A DNA stretch of 64,000 bases from Evansella alkalicola. GTDB taxonomy: Bacteria; Bacillota; Bacilli; Bacillales; Salisediminibacteriaceae. Position 1 is the stretch's first letter. Every line of letters starts with the position of its first letter. Below the pieces are notes generated by a model. The model ran no database searches. It was not told the DNA's origin and worked only from the letters and a program-made list of their open reading frames with translations. Where the stretch lies: assembly GCF_019042735.1 (NCBI RefSeq), contig NZ_JAHQCR010000057.1, positions 15,595-79,594 on the forward strand, read 5' to 3'. The position numbers and the translations under genes are program-made. Below are positions 25,718-34,427 of the stretch, in pieces.

Positions 25718-26584
25718 TTACATAAATTCACTAATTAATTTATCGAATTTCTCTTGATCTAATTCTAAGTCTTGTTTTGCTAGACCTTCTTCTTCGAATC
25801 CTTGTACAAGGGATTCATATGATGGCTTTTCTTTATCTTGATAGATTAAACCAGTTACTAATCCGTTATATTTCATTAGTGTATTCATTGCATCTGTACG
25901 ATTTTCTGGATCATATCCTTCAATCGTTGAAAGGGAAGTAAGGTTTTCCTTGAACCAGTCATACGTATTAATCTTATTAAATGTTACACAAGGGCTGAAC
26001 ACATTAATTAGTGAGAAGCCTTTATGGTTAATTCCTTGCTCTATTAAAGATGTTAACTCTTTTAAGTCACTGGAGAAGCTTTGTGCTACAAAACCAGCGC
26101 CAGAAGAAATTGCAAGCTCCATAACATTCAATGAAGATTCAATGGTTCCAGCAGGTGTACTTTTCGTTTTGAATCCCATTTCACTACGAGGTGACGCCTG
26201 ACCTTTTGTTAGTCCATAAATTTGGTTATCCATGACGATATACGTAACGTCAATATTTCGACGGATCGCATGAACCGTGTGCCCCATTCCGATCGCAAAA
26301 CCGTCCCCGTCACCACCTGAAGCAATAACCGTTAATTCGCGGTTAGCCATTTTAACACCTTGTGCGATAGGTAATGAACGACCATGGATTCCGTGAAAAC
26401 CATATGAATTAATATAACCGGATATTCTTCCAGAGCATCCGATACCAGATACAACAGCTAGTTCTTCTGGAACGATACCAACATTCGCAGCAGCACGCTG
26501 GATTGCAGCTTGTACAGAAAAGTCACCACACCCTGGACACCAGTTAGGTTTTACATTATTTCTAAAGTCTTTAAACGTGGCCAT
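25718..26584 (-). CDS. korB: 2-oxoacid:ferredoxin oxidoreductase, beta subunit
   Basis: KorB carries thiamine diphosphate and, with KorA, converts a 2-oxoacid (probably 2-oxoglutarate) and CoA to acyl-CoA while reducing ferredoxin. The 288-residue protein has the start MATFKDFRNNVKPNWCPGCG with the CPGCGD motif, the TPP/Mg motif GGDGDGFAIGMGHT and the DNQIYGLTKGQ segment. The ATG at 26584 follows AAGGAG and lies one base after the korA stop. A longer start inside korA is unlikely. Confidence 0.93.
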   Translation of the reverse strand: MATFKDFRNNVKPNWCPGCGDFSVQAAIQRAAANVGIVPEELAVVSGIGCSGRISGYINSYGFHGIHGRSLPIAQGVKMANRELTVIASGGDGDGFAIGMGHTVHAIRRNIDVTYIVMDNQIYGLTKGQASPRSEMGFKTKSTPAGTIESSLNVMELAISSGAGFVAQSFSSDLKELTSLIEQGINHKGFSLINVFSPCVTFNKINTYDWFKENLTSLSTIEGYDPENRTDAMNTLMKYNGLVTGLIYQDKEKPSYESLVQGFEEEGLAKQDLELDQEKFDKLISEFM

Positions 26585-26585
26585 A

Positions 26586-28328
26586 TTAGAACAACTCCTT
26601 GCATTGGTTGTGAATTTCAGATGGCAAGAATGGATTTCCATCGTATTTTAGAATAGAATGAATATCTCCTTGACATAGGTTCATCTTCGTCAGTTGTGCC
26701 AGCTGGCCTGTGGCGTTATTTTCTACCACAACGACCTTCTTAGCTTTAGCTACCATGCTCTTCACTTCTTCTGTTGGGAATGGGTGAAGCAGTCGCACTT
26801 GACCATGATTGACCTTCAAACCATCTTTTTCTAACCTTGGAATTGCTTCTTGAATTGTTCCACGCGTTGAATTAAATCCTAAAATAAGTAGATCCGCTTC
26901 TTCATGTCGCTCATCCTTATAAACAGGAGTTGGGAAAACATCTGGTAGCTTATCTACCTTCCTCATACGCTTATCCATCTGTGCCTTACGGTTTTCAGGA
27001 CTTTCTGACGGCTTACCTTGTTCATTATGTTCAACACCAGTAACATGATGAATACCATATTTCATACCAGGGATAACCCGTTTTGAAATACCATCTTCCG
27101 TTACTTCATAGCGCTTAAAGTACTCATTTTTTTCTAGTTCAGGCAATTCTCCATTAAGGTCAAATTTCCCTCGACGAATCTTCACCTTATCAAAGTCTAG
27201 TGGCTCTACAGTCTGTTTTCCTAATGAAAGGGCTAAGTCTGTCACTAGAATTACAGGTAATTGGTATTCTTCCGCAATATTGAAAGCTTCGACAGCGTCA
27301 TAGAATGCTTCCTCTACTGTTGACGGTGCGATCACAACTTTAGGAATTTCACCATGTGTACCGTATATTAAAGCAAAAATATCAGATTGCTCTTGTTTCG
27401 TTGGTAAACCAGTACTTGGACCTCCACGTTGTGTATCAACAATTACTAAAGGCGTTTCTGTGATACCGCTTAGACCAATTGCTTCCATCATTAACGATAA
27501 CCCCGGACCAGCTGAGGCAGTTAAACTACGGACCCCACCGTAATTCGCACCAATTGCCATTGTACATGCAGCAATTTCGTCCTCTGTTTGTATAACTGTT
27601 CCACCGTATTCTGGAAGTTTTTTAATTAAATATTCCATAATTTCTGAAGCTGGCGTAATTGGATACGCTGGCATAAATCTAGCGCCACCTGCAAGTGCCC
27701 CTAGTGCTACTGCATCGTTTCCAATCATAAACATGCGGTTCTGTCCATCAGCTTCTACTAATTGAAAATCGCCCACATTATCCTGCGCTTCATTTAGGAA
27801 ATATTTCATACCTTCTTCAATTGCTTGTAGATTTTTCTCAACAACTGATTCACCTTTTCGTGAGAAAATCTGTTCCACTACTGATCGGAATGCATCTGCT
27901 TTTAGTCCTAATAAGGCACTAGATGCTCCTACTGCCACCATGTTTTTCATCAATGAAGTTCCTAAGTCTGTCGCAATTTCTGTAAATGGTACAGAGAATA
28001 AACTTGCTGTACATCCTTCAGGTTGTTTTGGTGAAAATTTACTGTCTCCAATAATTACTCCACCTTGACGCAATTCATGGTGATTTAAATCTATTGTTTC
28101 CTGGTCAAAAGCTACCAGTATATCTAAATCATCTGATATGGAATTAGTCGGTGTAGTACTTACACGAATTTTATTGTTTGTATGTCCACCTTTAATACGT
28201 GATGAAAAGTGTCTATACCCGTATAAATAATACCCTTGACGGCTTAATGCCATTGAGAAGATTTCACCTGTACTTTCAATCCCCTCACCTTGCTGTCCTC
28301 CAACTTTCCATGAAAGTTGATTGATCAT
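26586..28328 (-). CDS. korA: 2-oxoacid:ferredoxin oxidoreductase, alpha subunit
   Basis: KorA is a fusion of the gamma domain (residues about 1-190, SWKVGGQQGEGIES) and the alpha/pyrimidine-binding domain (about 200-580, GNDAVALGALAGG, AYPITPASEIME). Its 580 residues match the two-subunit KorAB type. Together with KorB it provides a ferredoxin-linked TCA-cycle step. I use the ATG at 28328 after GGTGGAG; a GTG four codons upstream overlaps that site. A long leader of about 560 bp lies upstream. Confidence 0.93.
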   Translation of the reverse strand: MINQLSWKVGGQQGEGIESTGEIFSMALSRQGYYLYGYRHFSSRIKGGHTNNKIRVSTTPTNSISDDLDILVAFDQETIDLNHHELRQGGVIIGDSKFSPKQPEGCTASLFSVPFTEIATDLGTSLMKNMVAVGASSALLGLKADAFRSVVEQIFSRKGESVVEKNLQAIEEGMKYFLNEAQDNVGDFQLVEADGQNRMFMIGNDAVALGALAGGARFMPAYPITPASEIMEYLIKKLPEYGGTVIQTEDEIAACTMAIGANYGGVRSLTASAGPGLSLMMEAIGLSGITETPLVIVDTQRGGPSTGLPTKQEQSDIFALIYGTHGEIPKVVIAPSTVEEAFYDAVEAFNIAEEYQLPVILVTDLALSLGKQTVEPLDFDKVKIRRGKFDLNGELPELEKNEYFKRYEVTEDGISKRVIPGMKYGIHHVTGVEHNEQGKPSESPENRKAQMDKRMRKVDKLPDVFPTPVYKDERHEEADLLILGFNSTRGTIQEAIPRLEKDGLKVNHGQVRLLHPFPTEEVKSMVAKAKKVVVVENNATGQLAQLTKMNLCQGDIHSILKYDGNPFLPSEIHNQCKELF

Positions 28329-28845
28329 CTTTTTCTCCACCCCTTTAATCTGACAATGAATTAGTTACAACATGTGAAAGTAAAAACGTTCTTAATCAAC
28401 AATAAATATGTACCGTGATCCTGGACCTTTTATCAAATAATGTTCCAAGAAACACCTCGACTTTCATCGATCCCCATTTGTTTAGGCCTCGTTTCTAAAG
28501 TTCAGAAGTGAAAACTCAATATTTTTCATAGATTCATATTGTAAAGCGTTTTCAGCTACTGTTTAATTTCTTAAAACACATTTATATTGTAACATAACTT
28601 TCACAATTTCTAAAACAAGAATATTCATTCTATTTTGTCAGATCTTATTTTGATTAAAAGCAATAGGCTATGTTAAAGAGTAGTCTAGATATGTTTAACA
28701 GAGCCAAATAATAAAAAATGTCTGAATAACTTGATGATTTGATTAAACTATATAAACACTTGATACGTTTGTCAAAGGATTGAACTCAACAATAAACGAT
28801 AGACTTAAAATAACATTTTTGAGATGATATTCGCGTCAATCTCCA
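28329..28845. other. AT-rich intergenic region upstream of korA
   Basis: About 500 bp without a recognisable gene. Promoter-like hexamers occur on the minus strand near 28580-28600 (TTGTGA ... TATAAA, short spacing), but none is convincing. I see no repeat or structured RNA. Confidence 0.5.
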
Positions 28846-28877
28846 ACAAAAAACCTGCTTGAAATTTCAAGCAGGAA
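28846..28877 (-). terminator. spoVS terminator
   Basis: CCTGCTTGAAATTTCAAGCAGG is a perfect palindrome followed on the minus strand by a T-run. Confidence 0.9.
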
Positions 28878-28889
28878 AATTACCTCTAT

Positions 28890-29150
28890 TTAACGAGGCT
28901 CAATAATTAATTTAATTGCAGTTCTTTCATCCCCATCAATTTGGATGTCAGTAAATGCAGGAATACAAATGAGATCAATACCACTTGGTGCTACAAAACC
29001 TCGGGCAATAGCAACCGCCTTAATGGATTGATTTAACGCTCCTGCTCCTATTGCTTGAATCTCAGCTGCTCCTCTTTCTCGAATTACTCCAGCTAATGCA
29101 CCAGCAACGGAATTAGGATTAGATTTTGCTGAAACTTTTAATACTTCCAC
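28890..29150 (-). CDS. spoVS: SpoVS, stage V sporulation protein S
   Basis: SpoVS is an Alba-like small protein needed for normal spore coat assembly and septation timing. The 86-residue product is nearly invariant in Bacillaceae (MEVLKVSAKSNPNSVAGALAG, AIGAGALNQSIKA, IPAFTDIQIDGDERTAIK) and matches in length. It stands in its own unit with a terminator. A sequence GTAGAATAT on the minus strand at 29251-29243 fits a sigma-H -10 element, but no good -35 element accompanies it. Confidence 0.96.
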   Translation of the reverse strand: MEVLKVSAKSNPNSVAGALAGVIRERGAAEIQAIGAGALNQSIKAVAIARGFVAPSGIDLICIPAFTDIQIDGDERTAIKLIIEPR

Positions 29151-29342
29151 TTGAGAACCTCCTTAAGGAATTTTAGTGTGGTAAGATCATAACCAAAAAC
29201 ATAACATTGCAGAATATTTTCATCACTTCTCTTTATCTATTTATATTCTACAACGAAATGGACTAAAAAAGTTAAAAAATTCTAATTTTTTTCTCTTTTT
29301 GTATATATTCATAAAAAATTTAATTATTCTTATCCCATAAGA

Positions 29343-30137
29343 TTAATCAAAAAAAGGTCGGTCCTCATTGATACTTATTCTTTGAATTGATTCTGCCTTG
29401 CCTGTTTGATTGTTTAAAGTAATAGTCACTCCATTGATCTGCTCTCTACCTTTAGCTACTTCAAACCTTCCAGGAAGACTCGTCAAAAACCTATTAATAA
29501 TTATATCTTTATCCATTCCTAATATCCCATCGTACGGACCAGTCATCCCCACATCAGATATGTATGCAGTTCCACCAGGTAAAATTCTTTCATCAGCTGT
29601 TTGGACATGTGTATGTGTTCCAACAACTGCAGAAGCTCTACCATCCAAATACCATGCAATAGCTTGTTTTTCACTCGTCGCTTCCGCATGAAAATCAAGA
29701 AAAATAAAAGGTGTTTTTTTCCGTACTTCTTCAACTACTTCATCTAGTATTCTAAAAGGACAATCAAGAGGAGGCATAAACGTCCTTCCTTGTGCATTAA
29801 TAACTGCAATTTTTTTATTCCCTGCTTTTGCAATTACATAGCCAACTCCTGGGGTATCCTGTGGAAAATTAATTGGCCGGATAAGGTTAGGAACATCGTC
29901 AATAAAATCAAAGACTTCTTTTTTATCCCAAGCATGATTCCCTAATGTAATAACATCCGCACCTGCTTCTTTTATCTCGTGGTACACTTTCTCAATGATC
30001 CCCTTGCCCCCTGCAGAATTTTCTCCATTTACAATTGTTATATCTGGTTTATATTTCGACTTTAATTTTGGTAAAAATTCTTTTAGCACCTTTCTACCAG
30101 GTGATCCTACTACGTCAGCGATAAATAATATCTTCAT
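29343..30137 (-). CDS. ymdB: YmdB, metallophosphodiesterase
   Basis: YmdB hydrolyses cyclic nucleotides in vitro and affects biofilm and late adaptive gene expression in Bacillus. The 264-residue protein has the metal ligands Asp8 in IADVVG, the NGEN block, GNHAWD, DFHAEATSEK and GTHTHVQTAD. It lies downstream of rny, as in B. subtilis, with the rny terminator between. Confidence 0.94.
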   Translation of the reverse strand: MKILFIADVVGSPGRKVLKEFLPKLKSKYKPDITIVNGENSAGGKGIIEKVYHEIKEAGADVITLGNHAWDKKEVFDFIDDVPNLIRPINFPQDTPGVGYVIAKAGNKKIAVINAQGRTFMPPLDCPFRILDEVVEEVRKKTPFIFLDFHAEATSEKQAIAWYLDGRASAVVGTHTHVQTADERILPGGTAYISDVGMTGPYDGILGMDKDIIINRFLTSLPGRFEVAKGREQINGVTITLNNQTGKAESIQRISINEDRPFFD

Positions 30138-30225
30138 TTGATTGCTCCTTTGAAACTTTAATTATTATGTAATCTTTTTATGTTTGTTCTTCTTGGTGAC
30201 CCTTGGATAAGAAACGGAATTGATA

Positions 30226-30256
30226 TAAAAATAAAGTGGCAGAAATCGCCACTTTA
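30226..30256 (-). terminator. rny terminator
   Basis: AAAGTGGC / GCCACTTT stem overlapping the rny stop, followed on the minus strand by ATTTTTAT. It may only partly separate rny from ymdB. Confidence 0.75.
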
Positions 30257-31816
30257 TTTTGCATACTCAACTGCCCTTGTTTCACGTATCACAGTCACTT
30301 TAATGTGTCCAGGATAATCGAGCTCGTCTTCTATTTTTTTAGTAATATCACGAGCCAATCGATAGGAGTCTTCATCCGTAATGAAGTCAGGCTTCACCAT
30401 GATTCGGACTTCACGCCCTGCTTGAATAGCATATGTTTTTTCCACGCCATCAAAAGACTCTGAGATTTCCTCTAGTTTTTCTAGACGTTTAATATACGTT
30501 TCAAGCGTTTCTCTCCTAGCACCTGGTCTTGCTGCTGATAATGCATCTGCTGCAGCCACTAAAGTGGATATAACTGAAGTTGCCTCCGTATCACCATGGT
30601 GTGAAGCAATACTGTTAATGACTACTGGATGTTCTTTGTATTTTGATGCTAATTCCACGCCAATTTCTACATGGCTTCCTTCCACTTCATGATCAATGGC
30701 TTTACCAAGATCGTGTAGAAGGCCTGCTCTTCGAGCCAATTGAACATCTTCACCTAGTTCAGATGCCATTAAGCCGCTCAGATAAGCTACTTCCATGGAA
30801 TGTTTTAAAACATTTTGTCCATAGCTAGTACGGAATTTTAAACGACCCAATATTTTGATCAAGTCTGGGTGTAATCCATGAATACCCATTTCGAATGTGG
30901 ATTGCTCTCCGTATTCACGAATTAATTCGTCTACTTCACGGCGAGACTTGTCCACTGTTTCTTCAATGCGTGCTGGATGAATCCTTCCATCCTGAACAAG
31001 CTTTTCTAATGCTGTTTTTGCGATTTCTCTACGAATTGGATCAAAACCTGACAAAATTACAGCTTCAGGAGTGTCATCAATTATTAAATCAATCCCTGTT
31101 AAGGTTTCTAAAGCACGTATGTTACGCCCTTCTCTACCAATAATACGGCCTTTCATTTCATCATTCGGTAAATTTACTACCGATACAGTTGTTTCTGATA
31201 CGTGATCAGCCGCACAACGTTGAATTGCCATTGATAAGATATCCTTTGCTTTCTTATCAGCCTCTTCTTTCGCTCTCGTAACAGATTCTTTTATCAGCAC
31301 AGCACGTTCATGTGTTAATTCCTCTGAAACAGTTTTCATGATGATTTCTCTTGCATCATCTTTAGTAAACCCAGATATTCTTTCTAATTCTTGTTGTTGT
31401 TCTTTTACCATTTCCTCGACTTTGCTATTCATCTCGTCGATCTGATTCTGACGTTTTGACAATTCATCTTCTCGTTTATCGAGACTTTCTTCTTTCTTGT
31501 CTAACGTTTCGCTCCTACGGTCCAACGATTCTTCCTTTTGAACTAATCGATTTTCTTGTTTTTGAATATCGTTTCGACGATCACGGACTTCTTTTTCAGC
31601 TTCCATACGAAGCTTATGGGCTTCATCTTTCGCTTCAAGAATTGCTTCTTTTTTACTAGCTTCCGCTTCTCGCTTCGCATCTTCAATCGTTTGCTTTGCA
31701 AGCTGCTCTGCGCTGGAAATTTTAGCTTCCGCGATCGATTTTCTAACGAAATATCCAATAAAGAATACGATTATTGCAGTGAATAGCAAAATGAGGATTT
31801 GAATGATCATGTCCAA
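30254..31816 (-). CDS. rny: RNase Y, membrane-anchored endoribonuclease
   Basis: RNase Y initiates decay of many mRNAs at the membrane. Its 520 residues equal the B. subtilis length. It has an N-terminal transmembrane helix (about 4-24), a long charged coiled coil (about 30-200), a KH domain (GRIIGREGRNIRALE) and an HD domain with HDLGKAIDHE. A strong sigma-A promoter lies about 170 bp upstream. Its accessory factor YmcA is encoded in the same window. Confidence 0.97.
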   Translation of the reverse strand: MDMIIQILILLFTAIIVFFIGYFVRKSIAEAKISSAEQLAKQTIEDAKREAEASKKEAILEAKDEAHKLRMEAEKEVRDRRNDIQKQENRLVQKEESLDRRSETLDKKEESLDKREDELSKRQNQIDEMNSKVEEMVKEQQQELERISGFTKDDAREIIMKTVSEELTHERAVLIKESVTRAKEEADKKAKDILSMAIQRCAADHVSETTVSVVNLPNDEMKGRIIGREGRNIRALETLTGIDLIIDDTPEAVILSGFDPIRREIAKTALEKLVQDGRIHPARIEETVDKSRREVDELIREYGEQSTFEMGIHGLHPDLIKILGRLKFRTSYGQNVLKHSMEVAYLSGLMASELGEDVQLARRAGLLHDLGKAIDHEVEGSHVEIGVELASKYKEHPVVINSIASHHGDTEATSVISTLVAAADALSAARPGARRETLETYIKRLEKLEEISESFDGVEKTYAIQAGREVRIMVKPDFITDEDSYRLARDITKKIEDELDYPGHIKVTVIRETRAVEYAK

Positions 31817-32160
31817 GACTGATTCACCTCCCCATGCTATTTCTTTTTTTTCAAACTTAGTTTCATTTTTTCATTTGTTCATGTTCAATTTGATTCCAAT
31901 TTACAAATTACGTCAAAAAGCGCACATCCAATAAAAATTTAAATCAGTGAGTATGTGAAAAACTATAAAGTATTCTTTCTAATTGTATTCTTCATAATTT
32001 ACAATGTCAAGCACTGGAAGAGCTCTTGAAACCTTATGAAAGCTGTTTTCCTGTCTTATCCCCTTGAATTTAATATATATATAAGATAGTACTAGTGATT
32101 TTTGTTGAAAAGTAGGGTTAATATAGATAATGTTTTATTGGTAGATACATAGTCTTATTT
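31817..32160. other. Intergenic region between recA and rny
   Basis: It holds the rny promoter and an AT-rich leader. I see no gene here. Confidence 0.6.
31982..32010 (-). promoter_or_regulatory. rny promoter
   Basis: On the minus strand TTGACA (32010-32005) and TACAAT (31987-31982) are spaced by 17 bp, a near-consensus sigma-A promoter. Confidence 0.8.
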
Positions 32161-32200
32161 AAATAAAATCGACCCAAATGGTTATATACCTTTTGGGTCG
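32161..32200 (-). terminator. recA terminator
   Basis: CGACCCAAA / TTTGGGTCG stem followed on the minus strand by ATTTTATTT, ten bases after the recA stop. Confidence 0.85.
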
Positions 32201-32210
32201 ATCTCCAAAA

Positions 32211-34204
32211 TTATTTTAAATCTAATGGCAAATCTTCAGGCTCATCTGCATCAGCAGCTGGAACCGTAATCGGTTCATTTAATCCATGATACTCACGAAT
32301 TTTTGCTTCAATAGCACTTGTAATATCATTATTTTCTTTTAAAAACTGCTTTGCATTTTCCCTACCTTGACCTAAACGCTCTTCATTATAGGAATACCAA
32401 GCACCACTCTTTTGAACGATATCTAAATCTGATCCAATATCCAAGATGGATCCTTCTCGAGATATTCCTTCTCCATACATGATATCCACTTCAGCAGTTT
32501 TAAATGGAGGTGCTACTTTATTTTTAACAACTTTAATTCTTGTTTTATTACCAACCATGTCATTTCCTTGCTTCAATGTTTCTGCTCGACGAACTTCTAA
32601 TCTAACAGAAGAGTAGAACTTTAATGCACGACCCAATTTGTTATCCTATCGGCTTTTTATCCGATAGCTCTTACCCTTTCTTTCGAGTAAGTTCAGCATA
32701 CATTTTCACCTTCGCACGATACGTTAAGGTGGCGGAGACTCGTGGGGATATTTTTGCTATCATAGCGCTCAATCCCTATGCGTTACACAGACTATTGATC
32801 ATAGCCCGCTCGATATTAGCATCTCAGCCTTCATCGAATTTCCCCGCTCATAATCTAGATGGTTTCTCACCTAGACGGCAGTGTGATTAATAAATACTAC
32901 CAGGTGTCGTTTCAGGATTCAGTTGTGTTAACACAAGAGTTTTTTATCTCTTGTTTCTGGAGGTTGTATTCCCTCATATCCTAATACTAGGATTACGATC
33001 AGTCATTTCTGATCCAGCTCAGCATATCTTTTCATCTTCGACATAACTCGTTAAGATGATGCGGCCTCTTGGAAGGATTATATTCTGTAATAATATACAG
33101 TTTCACCTTCTATGCGTTGCCCCTGACTATCATTTTACTTATAGCCTTCGGTTCGGATTTGCATCTCAGCATCCCCGGCTAATTCCGCATTCATAATCTA
33201 GAAAATTTCTTTTCTAGACGGCAAAGTGCTTGTCTTAAGCAACTCTATCACCAAACATAACTCCAACTTTTTCGCGAATCTGGTTAATAAATACTGCGAT
33301 TGTTTTTGATTTATTGATTGCACCAGAAAGTTTTCTTAGTGCTTGTGACATAAGTCGGGCTTGAAGACCAACGTGGCTGTCTCCCATTTCCCCTTCAATC
33401 TCAGCTTTCGGTACAAGTGCTGCCACAGAGTCAATAACAATCATATCTACAGCGCCACTTCGTACTAATGCTTCAGCTATTTCTAGGGCTTGTTCTCCAG
33501 TATCTGGTTGAGATAAGAGTAATTCATCAATATTTACTCCTAAGTTTTGTGCATATACTGGATCGAGGGCATGTTCAGCGTCTATGAAAGCCGCTTGTCC
33601 ACCATTTCGCTGAATTTCAGCGATGGCGTGTAATGCTACAGTTGTTTTACCAGAAGATTCGGGCAGGATTGTTATACACAAGGCTTTTTATCCTTGCTTC
33701 TGGAGGTCACCCTCATCACCATTACGCTCTGGAAACATAATGGCTACAGTTGGTTATTTCCAACTCAGCTCAGCGTACATTTTCACCCTCAGCATGATCT
33801 GTTAGGGTAGGGACACTCTTGCCAGGATTATATTCTATTAACGGTTAATAGGTTCACCTGGTACGCGTTACGGTGTTACGACTTTTTAGTTTCGCAATTA
33901 CCTCGGAATTGTCTCAAGTGAGAGGTTTTCCGATTTTGCCCCTTTCCTCTTACCAGTTTCCCAGTAAGCGGGCGATCCGTCTCTTAACTTTTGTTAAGAA
34001 TTATTCACCATAGATTTCAATGATTCTTCCTTTAGGATATCCTCCTACACCTAATGCAATATCTACTGCTAACGCTCCAGTTGATACAGTAGAAACTCGT
34101 TGTTCCGCCTGTTCTCCAAGTTTCATAATGGAGCCTTTACCAAACTGTTTCTCGATCTGACGTAAAGCCATATCAAGTGCTTGTTTACGATCTGACATGT
34201 TCAA
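32211..34204 (-). CDS. recA: RecA recombinase, four exons split by three group I-type introns
   Basis: RecA forms filaments on single-stranded DNA, drives strand exchange and triggers LexA cleavage. The coding parts are 34204-34007, 33663-33250, 32919-32899 and 32633-32211 (66, 138, 7 and 140 codons plus stop), all multiples of three. Joined, they give 351 residues matching Bacillus RecA throughout, including Walker A GPESSGKTT, the MAW-like QPDTGEQALEIAE, Walker B VIDSVAAL and loop L2 (GNPETTPGG). Intron 1 cuts Walker A after its Gly. Introns 2 and 3 flank NPETTPG. All three follow a GGT codon. Without splicing, each intron gives a stop within five codons. An AAGGAG site precedes the ATG, and a LexA box lies 75 bp upstream. 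Because the frame is perfect after removal, I read this as a functional interrupted gene, not a pseudogene. Confidence 0.95.
32634..32898 (-). ncRNA. Group I-type intron 3 in recA (265 nt)
   Basis: The intron lies between GGT (Gly of NPETTPG) and GGT CGT GCA. It begins AGTATTTATTAA and ends CAAATTG, so the 5' exon ends in U and the intron ends in G as in group I introns. P7 is GCATA / TATGC (32781-32777 with 32700-32696). P8 is CACCTT / AAGGTG with a TTAACG loop start. A terminal hairpin CTATCGG-ATAAAAAG-CCGATAG lies at 32667-32646. No open frame of note is present. It is the shortest of the three, with a reduced P7.1/P7.2 region. Confidence 0.9.
32899..32919 (-). CDS. recA: recA mini-exon 3 (7 codons, NPETTPG)
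   Basis: This 21-base exon between introns 2 and 3 encodes NPETTPG, the invariant core of the RecA L2 loop that contacts single-stranded DNA. It fits in phase 0 on both sides. It is found only because it restores an otherwise missing conserved segment between VGVMFG and GRALKFYSS. Confidence 0.95.
32920..33249 (-). ncRNA. Group I-type intron 2 in recA (330 nt)
   Basis: It starts with GATAGAGTTGCTTAAG after the GGT of VMFG and ends ACACAACTG before AAT CCT. P7 is GCATA / TATGC (33115-33111 with 33026-33022). P8 is CATCTT / AAGATG. A P7.1/P7.2-like extension (GAAGG ... CTGTA ... TACAG ... CCTTC) follows P7, as in subgroup IA. The terminal hairpin CAAGAG-ATAAAAAA-CTCTTG is at 32953-32934. It shares TGCCGTCTAG and the following ATTATGA with intron 3. 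Confidence 0.92.
33664..34006 (-). ncRNA. Group I-type intron 1 in recA (343 nt)
   Basis: It starts GAATAATTCTTAAC after the GGT of EIYG and ends AACAATCCTG before CCC GAA TCT. P7 is GCGTA / TACGC (33866-33862 with 33777-33773), a compensatory change from the GCATA / TATGC pair in introns 2 and 3. P8 is ACCCT / AGGGT. P7.1/P7.2 is CCAGG ... CTATTAA ... TTAATAG ... CCTGG. The terminal hairpin CAAGG-ATAAAAAG-CCTTG is at 33696-33679. No open frame is present. P1 could not be placed with confidence. Confidence 0.92.
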
Positions 34205-34239
34205 TCTCTCCTTAGTCTTGCATTCTTATTTCTAACACT

Positions 34240-34289
34240 ATCTTACCTCTTTTTAATCTATTTGCCAATAGATTTGCAAACATTCGTTC
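34240..34289 (-). promoter_or_regulatory. recA promoter region with LexA box
   Basis: GAACGAATGTTT (minus strand, 34289-34278) is a LexA box. Just downstream, TTGGCA (34268-34263) and TAAGAT (34245-34240) with 17-bp spacing form a sigma-A promoter. A further TATAAT lies upstream near 34334. Both arrangements allow LexA repression. Confidence 0.75.
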
Positions 34290-34427
34290 CCTAATTTATT
34301 TTTTCTAAATCTAATAGAAAACTACTCTATTATACCTTTTTTAATTCCATCAATGCTAACTAAATCATCGCACCACTTATTTCCTTTCCTTCCACTTCCC
34401 TTTTTCTCTAATTGCTTAGGGCACTGC

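Noticed and set aside
29151..29342. Sigma-H promoter of spoVS
   Set aside because: A fitting -10 element is present, but no acceptable -35 element at the right distance; kept only as a remark.
33623..33805. Possible homing endonuclease or other frame inside recA intron 1
   Set aside because: The frame runs on the opposite strand and into exon 2, has no LAGLIDADG, GIY-YIG or HNH motif and is too short.
33960..34006. Exact P1 helix of recA intron 1
   Set aside because: Several weak pairings with the exon end TATGGT are possible; none stands out, so no internal guide sequence is claimed.
32211..34204. recA as a frameshifted pseudogene or assembly error
   Set aside because: Three insertions all in phase 0, all after GGT and ending in G, with shared covarying helices, and a perfect RecA after removal, are not explained by decay or misassembly.
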